A stretch of 64,000 nucleotides of DNA, taken from the NCBI RefSeq assembly GCF_947499585.1, contig NZ_CANMOO010000005.1, positions 1 through 64,000 of the forward strand, given 5' to 3'. Shown piece after piece: positions 1-8,018 of this stretch. A program made the position numbers and the translations under genes. The notes under the pieces are model-generated. The model saw nothing but the letters and a program-made list of their open reading frames with translations, made no database searches and had not been told where the DNA came from. Position 1 is the first letter of the stretch. Each line of letters begins with the position of its first letter. Source of the stretch: an uncultured Allomuricauda sp. (GTDB lineage: Bacteria; Bacteroidota; Bacteroidia; Flavobacteriales; Flavobacteriaceae).

Positions 1-1
1 T

Positions 2-640
2 GACAACTGTAGCCTGGCGGCGAACATCACGGTCGCCTTTGTAAGCGACAGCGGGCTTGTGGGCAGCAACCCAGGAATTATCACAAGGACCTATAGCGTA
101 ACGGACGCCGCTGGCAACAGCATCAATGTTACGCAAACAATAACGGTCAACGATACGGTGGACCCTACGGCTAGCGATCCAGGTGGGATCACGGTGGAAT
201 GCATCGGTGACGTGCCCGCAGCGGACACCACCGTGGTCACGGACGAGGCGGACAACTGTGGCACTGCGACAGTGGCCTTTGTAGGGGACAGCGCCCTTGT
301 TGGCAGCAACCCTGGAATTATCACAAGGACCTATAGCGTAACGGACGCGGCCGGGAACACGATCAATGTTACCCAGGCGATCACGGTGAACGATACGGTG
401 GACCCTACGGCTAGCGATCCAGCTGGCATCACGGTGGAATGTATCGGGGACGTCCCGGCAGCTGACATCACCGTGGTCACGGACGAGGCGGACAACTGTG
501 GCGTACCAACGGTGGCCTTTGTGAGCGACGTGAGCGATGGGAACAGTAACCCGGAAGTGATCACCAGGACCTACAGTGTTACCGACGCGGCGGGGAACAG
601 CATCAATGTCATCCAGACGATTATGGTCCAGGATGTAGAT
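2..640 (+). repeat. Tandem HYR-coding repeats (about 240-249 bp unit)
   Basis: Units begin with the DNC codons at bases 2, 251 and 491, giving spacings of 249 and 240 bp; the first is three codons longer. Long stretches are almost identical between units, for example the segments around 75-110 and 318-350, and those around 156-200 and 396-440. The third unit is more diverged and the array ends near base 630. The window edge cuts the array, so the total number of units is unknown. Near-identity suggests recent duplication or gene conversion. Confidence 0.9.
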
Positions 641-1942
641 CCAGATATTACTATTGGAGATGCTTCAGGAGTAGAGGGAACAGATATTAGTTTCCCAGTT
701 ACACTTAGTCAAGCTAAATGTGATGAAGATTTGACACTTACATTCACATTAACTAATGGAACCGCTGGAAACTCTGATTATGTAACAACTGATATTCAAA
801 TAACTATTCCTGCAGGTGATATTTCAGCAACAGTGGTAGTATCAACAATTGATGACATCAATGAAGAATTAAGTGAGGACTTTATAATAATGATAGGAAG
901 TGTAGATTCTGGTACAGCAGGGGATACATCAGACATTGCTACAGGAACAATCTTGGATGATGATTTGGTATTGACAGAAATCGATAGCGACGACGATGGT
1001 ATTGTGGATAGCTTTGAGGACTTGAATTCTGATGGGGATGATGACCCAGCAACAAACCCTACTGATACGGATGTTGATGGAATACCTGACTATTTAGATA
1101 TTGATAGTGATAATGATGGAATACCAGATAACATTGAAGCACAATCCACGTTAGGTTACATAGCACCAAGTTTATTGGATAACAATGGTAATGGACTAGA
1201 TGATGTATACGAAAACGGGGGGAATGTTGGATTGATTCCTTTAGATACAGATAGCGATGGAATTCCTGATTATGTTGATGAGGATAGTGATAATGACAAT
1301 ATCCCAGACAGTATTGAAGGGAACGATGCAAATTCAGATGGTATAGCAGATGTTGCGTTTATTGGTTCTGATAAAGATGATGATGGCCTTGATGATGGTT
1401 ACGAGGGAGTGACAGTCATTGATTTAGATGTAAACGATGAAATAAACGATCCAAGTACGGATTTACCCGATACAGATTTTGATGATATTCCAGATTATAG
1501 GGATACAGATGATGATGATGATGGTATTGAAACCATAGATGAAGATTTGAATTTGGATGGAAATTATGCCAATGACGATTCCGATGGTGATGGAATTCCA
1601 AATTATTTGGATCCAGATTTAGGTCCAACGCAAGCAGACCCAATAGACGTAATCAATGTTATAACACCTAATGGGGACGGTATACATGATGTATTAATAA
1701 TTAATAGCATAGAAAATTATCCAAACAACACAGTAAAAATTTACAACAGGTGGGGTGTGCAGGTTTACGCAACCAAAGCATATAACACAACAGGAAATGT
1801 CTTTGATGGTACCTCAGAAGGAAGAATAACTGTAGACAAAGACAATAAACTTCCGGTTGGTACGTATTTCTACATTATAGATTTTGAGAATCTAGAAGGA
1901 AATATGCAGCAACTTTCAGGTTACCTATACATTAATAGATAA
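2..1942 (+). CDS. Giant surface adhesin, 3' part (HYR repeats, Calx-beta, type B T9SS sorting domain)
   Basis: The frame is open from base 2, so the gene begins before the window; 646 residues are visible. In order they show: two and a half HYR-type immunoglobulin-like repeats of about 80-83 residues (each with DNC, YSVTDAAGN and TVECIGD), residues 1-212; one Calx-beta domain ending TGTILDDD, about 213-321; a long acidic stretch of thrombospondin type-3-like calcium repeats (DSDxDGIPD), about 322-545; and a C-terminal domain starting ITPNGDGIHD with IYNRWG and GTYFYIIDF, the type B signal of type IX secretion (CHU_C/gliding-associated family). By family knowledge such proteins are exported by T9SS and act as cell-surface adhesins, often in gliding. 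The PorP/SprF gene 4 bases downstream supports this. The repeats are far richer in G+C than the rest of the gene. Confidence 0.9.
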   Translation, partial: DNCSLAANITVAFVSDSGLVGSNPGIITRTYSVTDAAGNSINVTQTITVNDTVDPTASDPGGITVECIGDVPAADTTVVTDEADNCGTATVAFVGDSALVGSNPGIITRTYSVTDAAGNTINVTQAITVNDTVDPTASDPAGITVECIGDVPAADITVVTDEADNCGVPTVAFVSDVSDGNSNPEVITRTYSVTDAAGNSINVIQTIMVQDVDPDITIGDASGVEGTDISFPVTLSQAKCDEDLTLTFTLTNGTAGNSDYVTTDIQITIPAGDISATVVVSTIDDINEELSEDFIIMIGSVDSGTAGDTSDIATGTILDDDLVLTEIDSDDDGIVDSFEDLNSDGDDDPATNPTDTDVDGIPDYLDIDSDNDGIPDNIEAQSTLGYIAPSLLDNNGNGLDDVYENGGNVGLIPLDTDSDGIPDYVDEDSDNDNIPDSIEGNDANSDGIADVAFIGSDKDDDGLDDGYEGVTVIDLDVNDEINDPSTDLPDTDFDDIPDYRDTDDDDDGIETIDEDLNLDGNYANDDSDGDGIPNYLDPDLGPTQADPIDVINVITPNGDGIHDVLIINSIENYPNNTVKIYNRWGVQVYATKAYNTTGNVFDGTSEGRITVDKDNKLPVGTYFYIIDFENLEGNMQQLSGYLYINR

Positions 1943-1946
1943 AGAA

Positions 1947-2903
1947 ATGATTACTGTGGATAACAAAATAGTAAAGAGAAATATAAAACTTTGGATTTTT
2001 GTATTCGTATTTGGCGCTATTGAATTAGTTCATTCTCAACAGGATGCACAATACACACAATACATGTACAATACGGTAAGCGTTAATCCGGCCTATGCAG
2101 GGTCCAGAGGTCATTTAAGTATCGCGGCTTTATACCGTAATCAATGGTTAGGCCTAGATGGTGCTCCAGAGACGCAAACTCTTAACCTTCATACTCCAAT
2201 GGGATATAGAGGAGTTGGTTTGGGAATCTCCATTGTAAATGATAAAATAGGTCCTACTTCTGAAACTTATTTTGATGTTGATTTTTCATACACTATTCAA
2301 ACATCATTTGATGCCAAGCTAAGTTTTGGATTAAAAGCAAGCGCCCACATGTTGGATATTAGGTATTCAGAGCTGGATGAATTTGAAATTGACCCTCAAT
2401 TGCAATCACAACAAGACATTCAAAACAAATTTTCGCCTAATATTGGTGCCGGAATTTATTATCATACTGAACGTTTTTATACCGGACTTTCAGTACCAAG
2501 GTTGTTAGAAACGACCCATTTTGATGAATCATCAATTTCAACTGCAACGGAGCAGATAAACTTATACTTTATAACTGGGTATGTATGGGATTTGAATCCT
2601 TTCCTCAAATTTAAACCGACCCTTTTGACTAAGGCAGTTCAAGGAGCTCCTTTTCAAGTAGATTTATCTGCGAATTTCATGTTCAATGAAAAGTTTATAG
2701 GAGGCGTTGCCTATCGCTGGGATGCTGCTTTTAGTGGTCTTGTTGGCTTTAGGATATCCGATGAAATGTTTATTGGGCTTGCTTATGACCGTGAGACCAC
2801 GGATTTAGGCGCTGCTACTTTTAATGATGGATCCTTTGAGGTCATTCTTAGATATGATTTTATAAAGAATTTGAGCAATTTAAAATCTCCACGTTTCTTT
2901 TAG
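1947..2903 (+). CDS. PorP/SprF family type IX secretion membrane protein
   Basis: 318 residues with a hydrophobic signal segment (about residues 14-30) followed by the family hallmark QDAQYTQYMYNTVSVNPAYAGSRG-like start of the mature protein. The remainder alternates short beta strands typical of an outer-membrane barrel and ends with a short strand and Phe-Phe. SprF/PorP-like proteins are outer-membrane partners needed for secretion or surface attachment of a cognate type B sorting-domain protein, and each usually sits directly downstream of its partner, as here: the start lies 4 bases after the adhesin stop. The two are probably co-transcribed. The family assignment is firm; the specific pairing with the upstream adhesin is inference from position. 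Confidence 0.92.
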   Translation: MITVDNKIVKRNIKLWIFVFVFGAIELVHSQQDAQYTQYMYNTVSVNPAYAGSRGHLSIAALYRNQWLGLDGAPETQTLNLHTPMGYRGVGLGISIVNDKIGPTSETYFDVDFSYTIQTSFDAKLSFGLKASAHMLDIRYSELDEFEIDPQLQSQQDIQNKFSPNIGAGIYYHTERFYTGLSVPRLLETTHFDESSISTATEQINLYFITGYVWDLNPFLKFKPTLLTKAVQGAPFQVDLSANFMFNEKFIGGVAYRWDAAFSGLVGFRISDEMFIGLAYDRETTDLGAATFNDGSFEVILRYDFIKNLSNLKSPRFF

Positions 2904-2974
2904 AGTTAAAGGTTTTAGAAACATTTTAGAACCTGTATCCATGTATTTCCTGACAAACGTCATATTTTTACCTT

Positions 2975-3505
2975 ATGAAAGAGGAAAATGTGATATTGGT
3001 CAATGAGAATGATGAACCTATTGGCCTAATGCCTAAAATGGAAGCTCATGAGAAAGCTGTGCTTCATAGGGCTTTTTCGGTTTTTATTATGAATGATAAG
3101 GGTGAGACCATGCTGCAACAGCGAGCTAAGGATAAATACCATTCACCTCTATTATGGACAAACACCTGCTGCAGCCATCAAAGAGAAGGAGAAACCAATA
3201 TTGAAGCAGGAAAAAGACGCCTTCAAGAGGAAATGGGTTTTAAAACAGAACTGAAAGAATTATTCTCTTTTATTTACAAAGCACCGTTTGATAATGGCCT
3301 TACAGAACATGAATTGGACCATGTAATGATTGGATACTATGATGGAGGTCCAGCAATTAATCGTTCAGAAGTAGAAGATTGGAAATGGATGCTCCCTTCA
3401 GATATTAGGACAGATATTTCCAAGAATCCAGATGAGTATACAGCTTGGTTCAAAATTATTTTTGAGCGGTTTTATAATCATATCTCTGATAACAGTACTA
3501 AATGA
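2975..3505 (+). CDS. idi: Isopentenyl-diphosphate delta-isomerase, type I
   Basis: 176 residues, the usual size of the Nudix-fold type I enzyme, which interconverts isopentenyl and dimethylallyl diphosphate. Visible residues match the family: His31 in HRAFSVF, the active-site cysteine in NTCCSHQ (65-68), the Nudix helix around 78-100 (EAGKRRLQEEMG), and the acidic pair in LTEHELDH (Glu111, Glu113) that binds metal. It is cytoplasmic. Its product is the building block for quinones, lipid carriers and the C40 carotenoids made by the crt operon at 54437-57189. It overlaps the next gene by 4 bases (ATGA) and so probably leads an operon with the QueD-like gene and manA. Confidence 0.95.
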   Translation: MKEENVILVNENDEPIGLMPKMEAHEKAVLHRAFSVFIMNDKGETMLQQRAKDKYHSPLLWTNTCCSHQREGETNIEAGKRRLQEEMGFKTELKELFSFIYKAPFDNGLTEHELDHVMIGYYDGGPAINRSEVEDWKWMLPSDIRTDISKNPDEYTAWFKIIFERFYNHISDNSTK

Positions 3506-3912
3506 TGAAGGTAAAAGTTAGCAGAAAAGCCAATTTTAACGCGGCACATAGGTTATATAGACCAGATTGGAGTTTTGAGAAAAACGATGCTGTTTTTGGC
3601 AAATGCAACAATCCAAATTATCATGGCCACAATTATGACCTTGTTGTAAGTGTTACCGGAGAGATTGATCAACGGACAGGCTTTGTTATGGACCTTAAAG
3701 TGCTTAAGGACTTAATTAAGGAACATGTTGAGGAGGCACTGGACCATAAAAACTTAAACAAAGATGTTCCTGAATTTGAAGACCTTAATCCAACTGCAGA
3801 AAATATTGCTGTCGTAATCTGGAATAAGATTAGACCTCATATTGAAAAAACCAAAGAATTGGAGGTAGTACTTTATGAAACACCTCGTAATTTTGTAACC
3901 TATTCAGGATAG
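3502..3912 (+). CDS. queD: 6-carboxytetrahydropterin synthase / 6-pyruvoyl-tetrahydropterin synthase family
   Basis: 136 residues of the T-fold PTPS/QueD family, which converts dihydroneopterin triphosphate to a tetrahydropterin, in bacteria usually the second step to queuosine. Zinc ligands are seen as His16 (NAAHRL) and the pair in NYHGHNY (His41, His43), with the catalytic Cys35 just before. The acidic tail residue expected for pterin binding is present in VVLYETP. Start is uncertain by one codon: ATG at 3502 overlaps the idi stop, and a second ATG follows at 3505. No other queuosine genes lie nearby, so the exact product (queuosine or another pterin) is inferred from the family only. Confidence 0.85.
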   Translation: MMKVKVSRKANFNAAHRLYRPDWSFEKNDAVFGKCNNPNYHGHNYDLVVSVTGEIDQRTGFVMDLKVLKDLIKEHVEEALDHKNLNKDVPEFEDLNPTAENIAVVIWNKIRPHIEKTKELEVVLYETPRNFVTYSG

Positions 3913-3913
3913 A

Positions 3914-4882
3914 ATGAACCTATACCCTTTTAAATTTAAACCAATTCTTAAAGAACGTCTTTGGGGAGGAACGAAACTTAAAGATGTACTTGGAAAACCT
4001 ATTGAAAGTGACATTACAGGAGAAAGTTGGGAGCTCTCAGGTGTAGATGGGGATATTTCTGAAATTTCAAATGGAATTTTAGCTGGAACTTCTTTGCAGG
4101 AATTAATTCAGAAAGAGGGGCAAAGCTTATTGGGTAAAAGTGTTGTGGACCGTTTTGGAAATGATTTTCCAATTCTTATAAAGTTTATCGATGCCAAACA
4201 AGATTTATCCATCCAGCTTCATCCCAATGATGAATTGGCCAAGAAAAGACATAACTCTTTTGGGAAAACCGAGATGTGGTACGTTATGGATGCGGATCCT
4301 GGAGCCAAGCTAATTATAGGGTTCGATAAAAGCGTTGAAAAAGAAGAATACATTAAAAGTCTAGAAGAAAATACCCTCTTGGATCTGATGAACTATGAAG
4401 AAGTTTCAGAAGGTGATACTTTCTTTATAAATACGGGTAAAATCCATGCCATTGGTGCAGGGGTGTTATTGGCAGAAATTCAACAGACCTCAGATGTGAC
4501 GTACAGGGTATTTGATTTCAACAGAAAAGACAAAAACGGAAACCTTAGAGAGTTGCATACGGAATTGGCACTGGATGCGATGGACTATTCTAGAAAAGAT
4601 GATTTCTGGGTTAATTACTCAGACACGATGGATTCCATCAATACAATGGTTGATTGCCCTTATTTTAAAACCAATTTTTTGGAATTAAGCACTGGAATGA
4701 ATCAGAACATCGCCTCACGTGATTCTTTTACTATTTACATGTGCGTTGGAGGAGAAGCTGAAATAGGTAATGATTGGGGTAGTGCAAAGATTAAAAAAGG
4801 AGAAACCATTTTGGTTGCTGCCTCAAGTAGTAGGATAGAAATAAATACCCTAGGGGTTAAACTTTTAGAAGTTACCATTTAA
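3914..4882 (+). CDS. manA: Mannose-6-phosphate isomerase, class I (short form)
   Basis: 322 residues, the size of the short Bacillus-type class I enzyme that interconverts mannose 6-phosphate and fructose 6-phosphate. The cupin zinc site is visible: Gln101 and His103 in SIQLHPND, Glu120 in KTEMWYV, and His178 in GKIHAIGAG. The N-terminal LKERLWGG and ESWELSG motifs also fit. It begins 1 base after the QueD-like gene ends, so it is probably translated from the same message. It feeds GDP-mannose synthesis or mannose catabolism; nothing nearby tells which. Confidence 0.93.
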   Translation: MNLYPFKFKPILKERLWGGTKLKDVLGKPIESDITGESWELSGVDGDISEISNGILAGTSLQELIQKEGQSLLGKSVVDRFGNDFPILIKFIDAKQDLSIQLHPNDELAKKRHNSFGKTEMWYVMDADPGAKLIIGFDKSVEKEEYIKSLEENTLLDLMNYEEVSEGDTFFINTGKIHAIGAGVLLAEIQQTSDVTYRVFDFNRKDKNGNLRELHTELALDAMDYSRKDDFWVNYSDTMDSINTMVDCPYFKTNFLELSTGMNQNIASRDSFTIYMCVGGEAEIGNDWGSAKIKKGETILVAASSSRIEINTLGVKLLEVTI

Positions 4883-4893
4883 TAGTACATTTG
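4863..4893 (+). promoter_or_regulatory. Putative Bacteroidetes promoter for the 4907 gene
   Basis: TACATTTG at 4886-4893 matches the -7 consensus TAnnTTTG, with TTTT at 4863-4866 nineteen bases upstream as a weak -33 element. It overlaps the end of manA and lies 13 bases before the next start codon. Confidence 0.45.
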
Positions 4894-4906
4894 AAAAAAC
4901 GGCAGT

Positions 4907-5179
4907 ATGGCAAGTATTCGTGATTTAAAGAAGGATGTCAATTTTGTTTTAGGGGATATCATAGAAGCGGTCTACATATGGGAGGCAGGTTCTAATAACA
5001 AAGACTCGGAAGAAGGTTCTGTGCTTATTGATAGGGCTATTGCAGTTTTTGATGAGCTTATGGACAAGATTCATCAAAAAGAAGTTGATAACAGCAAGGC
5101 ACACTTTAAAGACATCCGGTCACAACTAGAAGAAAAGGCTACTGAACTAGTTGAAGAGTTAAACAAATTAGCTAGCTAA
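4907..5179 (+). CDS. Small conserved-looking protein of unknown function
   Basis: 90 residues, acidic, predicted almost wholly helical: MASIRDLKKDVNFVLGDI at the start and a charged heptad-like helix toward the C-terminus (IRSQLEEKATELVEELNKL). No signal peptide, membrane segment or cysteine is present, so it is probably a cytoplasmic helical-bundle protein. I do not recognise a named family. It has its own likely -7 box and ends 4 bases from the convergent DUF4369 gene. Coding potential is good (single clean frame, in-frame ATG). Confidence 0.75.
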   Translation: MASIRDLKKDVNFVLGDIIEAVYIWEAGSNNKDSEEGSVLIDRAIAVFDELMDKIHQKEVDNSKAHFKDIRSQLEEKATELVEELNKLAS

Positions 5180-5183
5180 TCTC

Positions 5184-5876
5184 TTATTTCTTCAAATATT
5201 CTTTGAAAGCTTTTCCGTATTTGGAAGCAGCTACTTCTGGAGTTAAGGAATTATATATAGAATCCAGGTATTTTGGGTTAGCCTCATTTGCCGCTTTTAG
5301 CATTATATAAGGCGTAACGTAAGAGTCACTATTATTCAAGCCAAAATTTAGGGTATATCTATATCGTTTTAAGATATTTTGAGATATCAGATTTTGTACT
5401 GAATCCAATGCCAACGAATCTTCTTGAATTTCTGGTGAAAAACTTTGTTGAGAAAGTTCAAGCTCTTTAATATTGAAATTAGATATCATAGCGTTGAATT
5501 CTGAAAGCTTCTCATGAGCTTTAGAACCAAAGATTTCAGCTTTAGCCTCAAAAGTATTCCAAGATGTATTTATGGTAATTTGTCCAGGTTCACCAAAAAA
5601 GGTGATACGATCGTTAACGTCGTTATTATCAGCTTTATCTAGGTAGAGATAAAAAATTTCTGGACTTTCTACTTCATGGGAAAAAGAAAAGCTTCCGTCT
5701 CCTTGAATTTCAAGTGAATCTAGCACCACTAAGGATGAATCATTAAAGTGTTGCAAGAACAAGGTTCCTTTCTTTAATCCTTTAATATTTCCTGAAACGG
5801 CCATGGTGCTTTCTGTGTTCTTTTGACAAGAAATAACGATTAGACCAAGTGTCAGTAAAAATAGAATCCTCTTCAT
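5184..5876 (-). CDS. DUF4369-type lipoprotein
   Basis: 230 residues. The N-terminus MKRILFLLTLGLIVISCQ is a lipoprotein signal with Cys17 at the lipobox. Residues about 27-120 read like DUF4369 (VSGNIKGLKKGTLFLQHF, then VLDSLEIQGDGSFSF), a domain that in Bacteroidetes often precedes a thioredoxin domain. Here no CxxC thioredoxin domain follows; the rest is helical and charged, so this is the stand-alone form. It should be anchored to the periplasmic or outer-membrane leaflet. Function unknown. It is transcribed from its own upstream gap of 44 bases after the DUF819 gene. Confidence 0.8.
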   Translation of the reverse strand: MKRILFLLTLGLIVISCQKNTESTMAVSGNIKGLKKGTLFLQHFNDSSLVVLDSLEIQGDGSFSFSHEVESPEIFYLYLDKADNNDVNDRITFFGEPGQITINTSWNTFEAKAEIFGSKAHEKLSEFNAMISNFNIKELELSQQSFSPEIQEDSLALDSVQNLISQNILKRYRYTLNFGLNNSDSYVTPYIMLKAANEANPKYLDSIYNSLTPEVAASKYGKAFKEYLKK

Positions 5877-5920
5877 TGTAGAAATTTAGCGGGGCAAATA
5901 TCAATAAACTTATGGAATAA

Positions 5921-7183
5921 TTAAACTTTAGAAGCTACTTCCATTAACAAAGCGCATAAATAAGCACCTGCTGTGCCCACTACATAACCAAAAACAGCTA
6001 GAAGAATACCCACAGATGTCAATGAAGGGTGAAATTCTGCTGCCACCACGGGAGCAGAAGCAGCACCACCAACATTGGCTTGGCTACCTACTGCTAAGAA
6101 AAAGTATGGAGCCTTAATCAATTTAGCCACTAGAATTAAAAGTCCTGCATGAATGGAAATCCAAACCAAACCAATTGCTATTAACCCAGGATTTTCCAGA
6201 ACTCTGCCCAAATCCATTTTCATACCAATTGTGGCCACCAAAATATAGATAAAAACACTACCAATTTTACTGGCTCCGGCCCCTTCATAATTTTTAGCTT
6301 TTGTAAAGGAAAGACCAATACCAATTGCAGTAGCAAAGACAACCATCCAAAGGAATTTAGAGCCTAATGAGGAAAGTATTTTTTCTTTATTTCTGATGAC
6401 TTCAAAATTATTTTCTAAAAATTCTGCAAAATGATGACCCAAAAGATGGGCGATTCCAACCCCTGCAAAAGCATACAATAACATCATCATGAAATCATGT
6501 AGGCTCGTTACACGGGCAATCTTTGCGGTGTAGGCAGATACTTTCTCTTTTAATTTTTCAATAGACGAGGAATCAGCTTTTAACCATTTGTCAATTTTTT
6601 CAGTTTTCCCAATTCCCAATAAAAGAATGGCCATCCAGATATTTGCTACCACAATATCTATTAAAACCATACCGCCATAATTGTCTTGGTTGTATTGAAA
6701 CACTTCAAGCATGGCTGCTTGATTGGCTCCACCGCCAATCCAACTACCTGCAATTGTGGCAAGGCCTCTCCAAACGGCATCAAAATCATTGCCTCCAACG
6801 GTTTCTGGAGAAAAAATAGAGACGATTAAAATAGCTAAAGGTCCACCGATAATGATTCCTGCTGTTCCTGTCAAAAACATAATCAAAGCTTTGGATCCGA
6901 GATTTATTATCGCTTTTAAGTCAATGCTTAGGGTCATTAAGATAAGCGCTGCGGGTAAAAGATACCTACTGGCTATATAATATGTTTGCGACGCTTCCTC
7001 ATTTATAATTCCTGTGCTCGCCAAGATTGCAGGTAACAAATAACACATAAGTACGGTTGGCACTATGCCATAGAATTTTTTCCAAAATCCGGTTTTAATG
7101 GATGACGTATAAAAAACAAAACCTAGACAGAGACAGAGAAGGCCAAAGATGACAGTATCTTCAGTAAAAGGGAGTTGGTTCAT
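5921..7183 (-). CDS. DUF819 family integral membrane protein (putative permease)
   Basis: 420 residues with about ten hydrophobic segments spread along the whole chain and a cytoplasmic loop near residues 195-225. The central GGNDFDAVWRGLATIAGSW and IGGGANQAAM motif, and the late GSQANVGGAASAPVVAA motif, form the glycine/alanine-rich pseudo-repeat of the DUF819 family, which is distantly similar to sodium-coupled carboxylate carriers. Substrate is unknown. It lies in the inner membrane. The gene sits between the Cof-type phosphatase and the DUF4369 lipoprotein on the same strand with short gaps. Confidence 0.88.
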   Translation of the reverse strand: MNQLPFTEDTVIFGLLCLCLGFVFYTSSIKTGFWKKFYGIVPTVLMCYLLPAILASTGIINEEASQTYYIASRYLLPAALILMTLSIDLKAIINLGSKALIMFLTGTAGIIIGGPLAILIVSIFSPETVGGNDFDAVWRGLATIAGSWIGGGANQAAMLEVFQYNQDNYGGMVLIDIVVANIWMAILLLGIGKTEKIDKWLKADSSSIEKLKEKVSAYTAKIARVTSLHDFMMMLLYAFAGVGIAHLLGHHFAEFLENNFEVIRNKEKILSSLGSKFLWMVVFATAIGIGLSFTKAKNYEGAGASKIGSVFIYILVATIGMKMDLGRVLENPGLIAIGLVWISIHAGLLILVAKLIKAPYFFLAVGSQANVGGAASAPVVAAEFHPSLTSVGILLAVFGYVVGTAGAYLCALLMEVASKV

Positions 7184-7219
7184 ATAATTTTTATAGTGAT
7201 ATATTCAAATATAGGAAAA

Positions 7220-8017
7220 TCAAAGATGGTCTTTAATGAATTGTGCCACCCCATTTTCTTTGTTACTTAAAGCCATTTTTTTGGCAATCTCTTTTACCTC
7301 TTTCCGTGCATTTTCCACAGCAACTCCAAGGCCTACATTTTTCAACATTTCCATGTCATTGTAATTATCACCGAAAGCAATGACCTCATTCAAAGTTTCA
7401 TTGGGTTTTAACAAGATCTTTATTGCTGAAAGTTTTGAAACTGATTTAGGGGCTATTTCAATTAACGTATCGTTGGAACGATAACAATTCAAGGTACTGG
7501 AAAAACTATCGGTTAATTTCTGAGTGACCTTGTCCATACTTGCTATGGTGCCCATAAGCATGATTTTATGCGGACCTATGTTTCTTTTTTTCCATCTCTC
7601 CACAGTTTGCACAGTGGATTCAAAAATAGGTTCGGCTTTTGTATTTAGAATTTCTTTTTCCACACGTTCAGAGGTTTCACTAACACACCATTCATCCTTG
7701 TAATATAGTCCAAGTTTTATTCCATAGGGCTGACAAAGGGTATTCAGCTGGGCTGTATTTTCAGAAGAAACTATGGTGGAACTTATTTCTTTATCATTCT
7801 GAAGAATCAATGCACCATTATAGCAGATAATGGGACTTTCTTGTATTCCCATTCTTTTTTGTAGATAAGTCATGGATTTTGGCATTCTTGCCGAAACCAG
7901 AATAATCCTTAGGTATTTCTTTATTCGATTTATCTCTGAAACAGTAAACTCAGAAACATCGTTTTTTGTAGATAACAATGTGCCATCCAAATCTGAACAA
8001 AGTACCTTGAAGTTCAT
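7220..8017 (-). CDS. Cof-type HAD-IIB phosphatase
   Basis: 265 residues, typical for the Cof subfamily of haloacid dehalogenase hydrolases that dephosphorylate small phosphosugars or cofactors. Motif I is DLDGTLLS near residue 10 (nucleophile and general-acid Asp), motif II is the Ser in ILVSARMP, motif III the Lys around residue 195, and motif IV is GDNYNDMEML. The cap domain lies between motifs II and III, as expected for type IIB. The start is 1 base from the end of the DUF5916 gene upstream on the same strand. The substrate cannot be told from sequence. Confidence 0.9.
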   Translation of the reverse strand: MNFKVLCSDLDGTLLSTKNDVSEFTVSEINRIKKYLRIILVSARMPKSMTYLQKRMGIQESPIICYNGALILQNDKEISSTIVSSENTAQLNTLCQPYGIKLGLYYKDEWCVSETSERVEKEILNTKAEPIFESTVQTVERWKKRNIGPHKIMLMGTIASMDKVTQKLTDSFSSTLNCYRSNDTLIEIAPKSVSKLSAIKILLKPNETLNEVIAFGDNYNDMEMLKNVGLGVAVENARKEVKEIAKKMALSNKENGVAQFIKDHL

Positions 8018-8018
8018 T

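Noticed and set aside
91-564. Two long minus-strand frames across the HYR repeats
   Set aside because: They mirror the repeats exactly, in high-G+C DNA that favours open antisense frames, and encode low-complexity Ser/Thr/Val sequence with no family features.
1059-1643. Minus-strand frames rich in His and Tyr over the calcium-repeat region
   Set aside because: They are the antisense of Asp-rich GAT/GAC codons, which read as His and Tyr-like repeats; no start context or homology signal.
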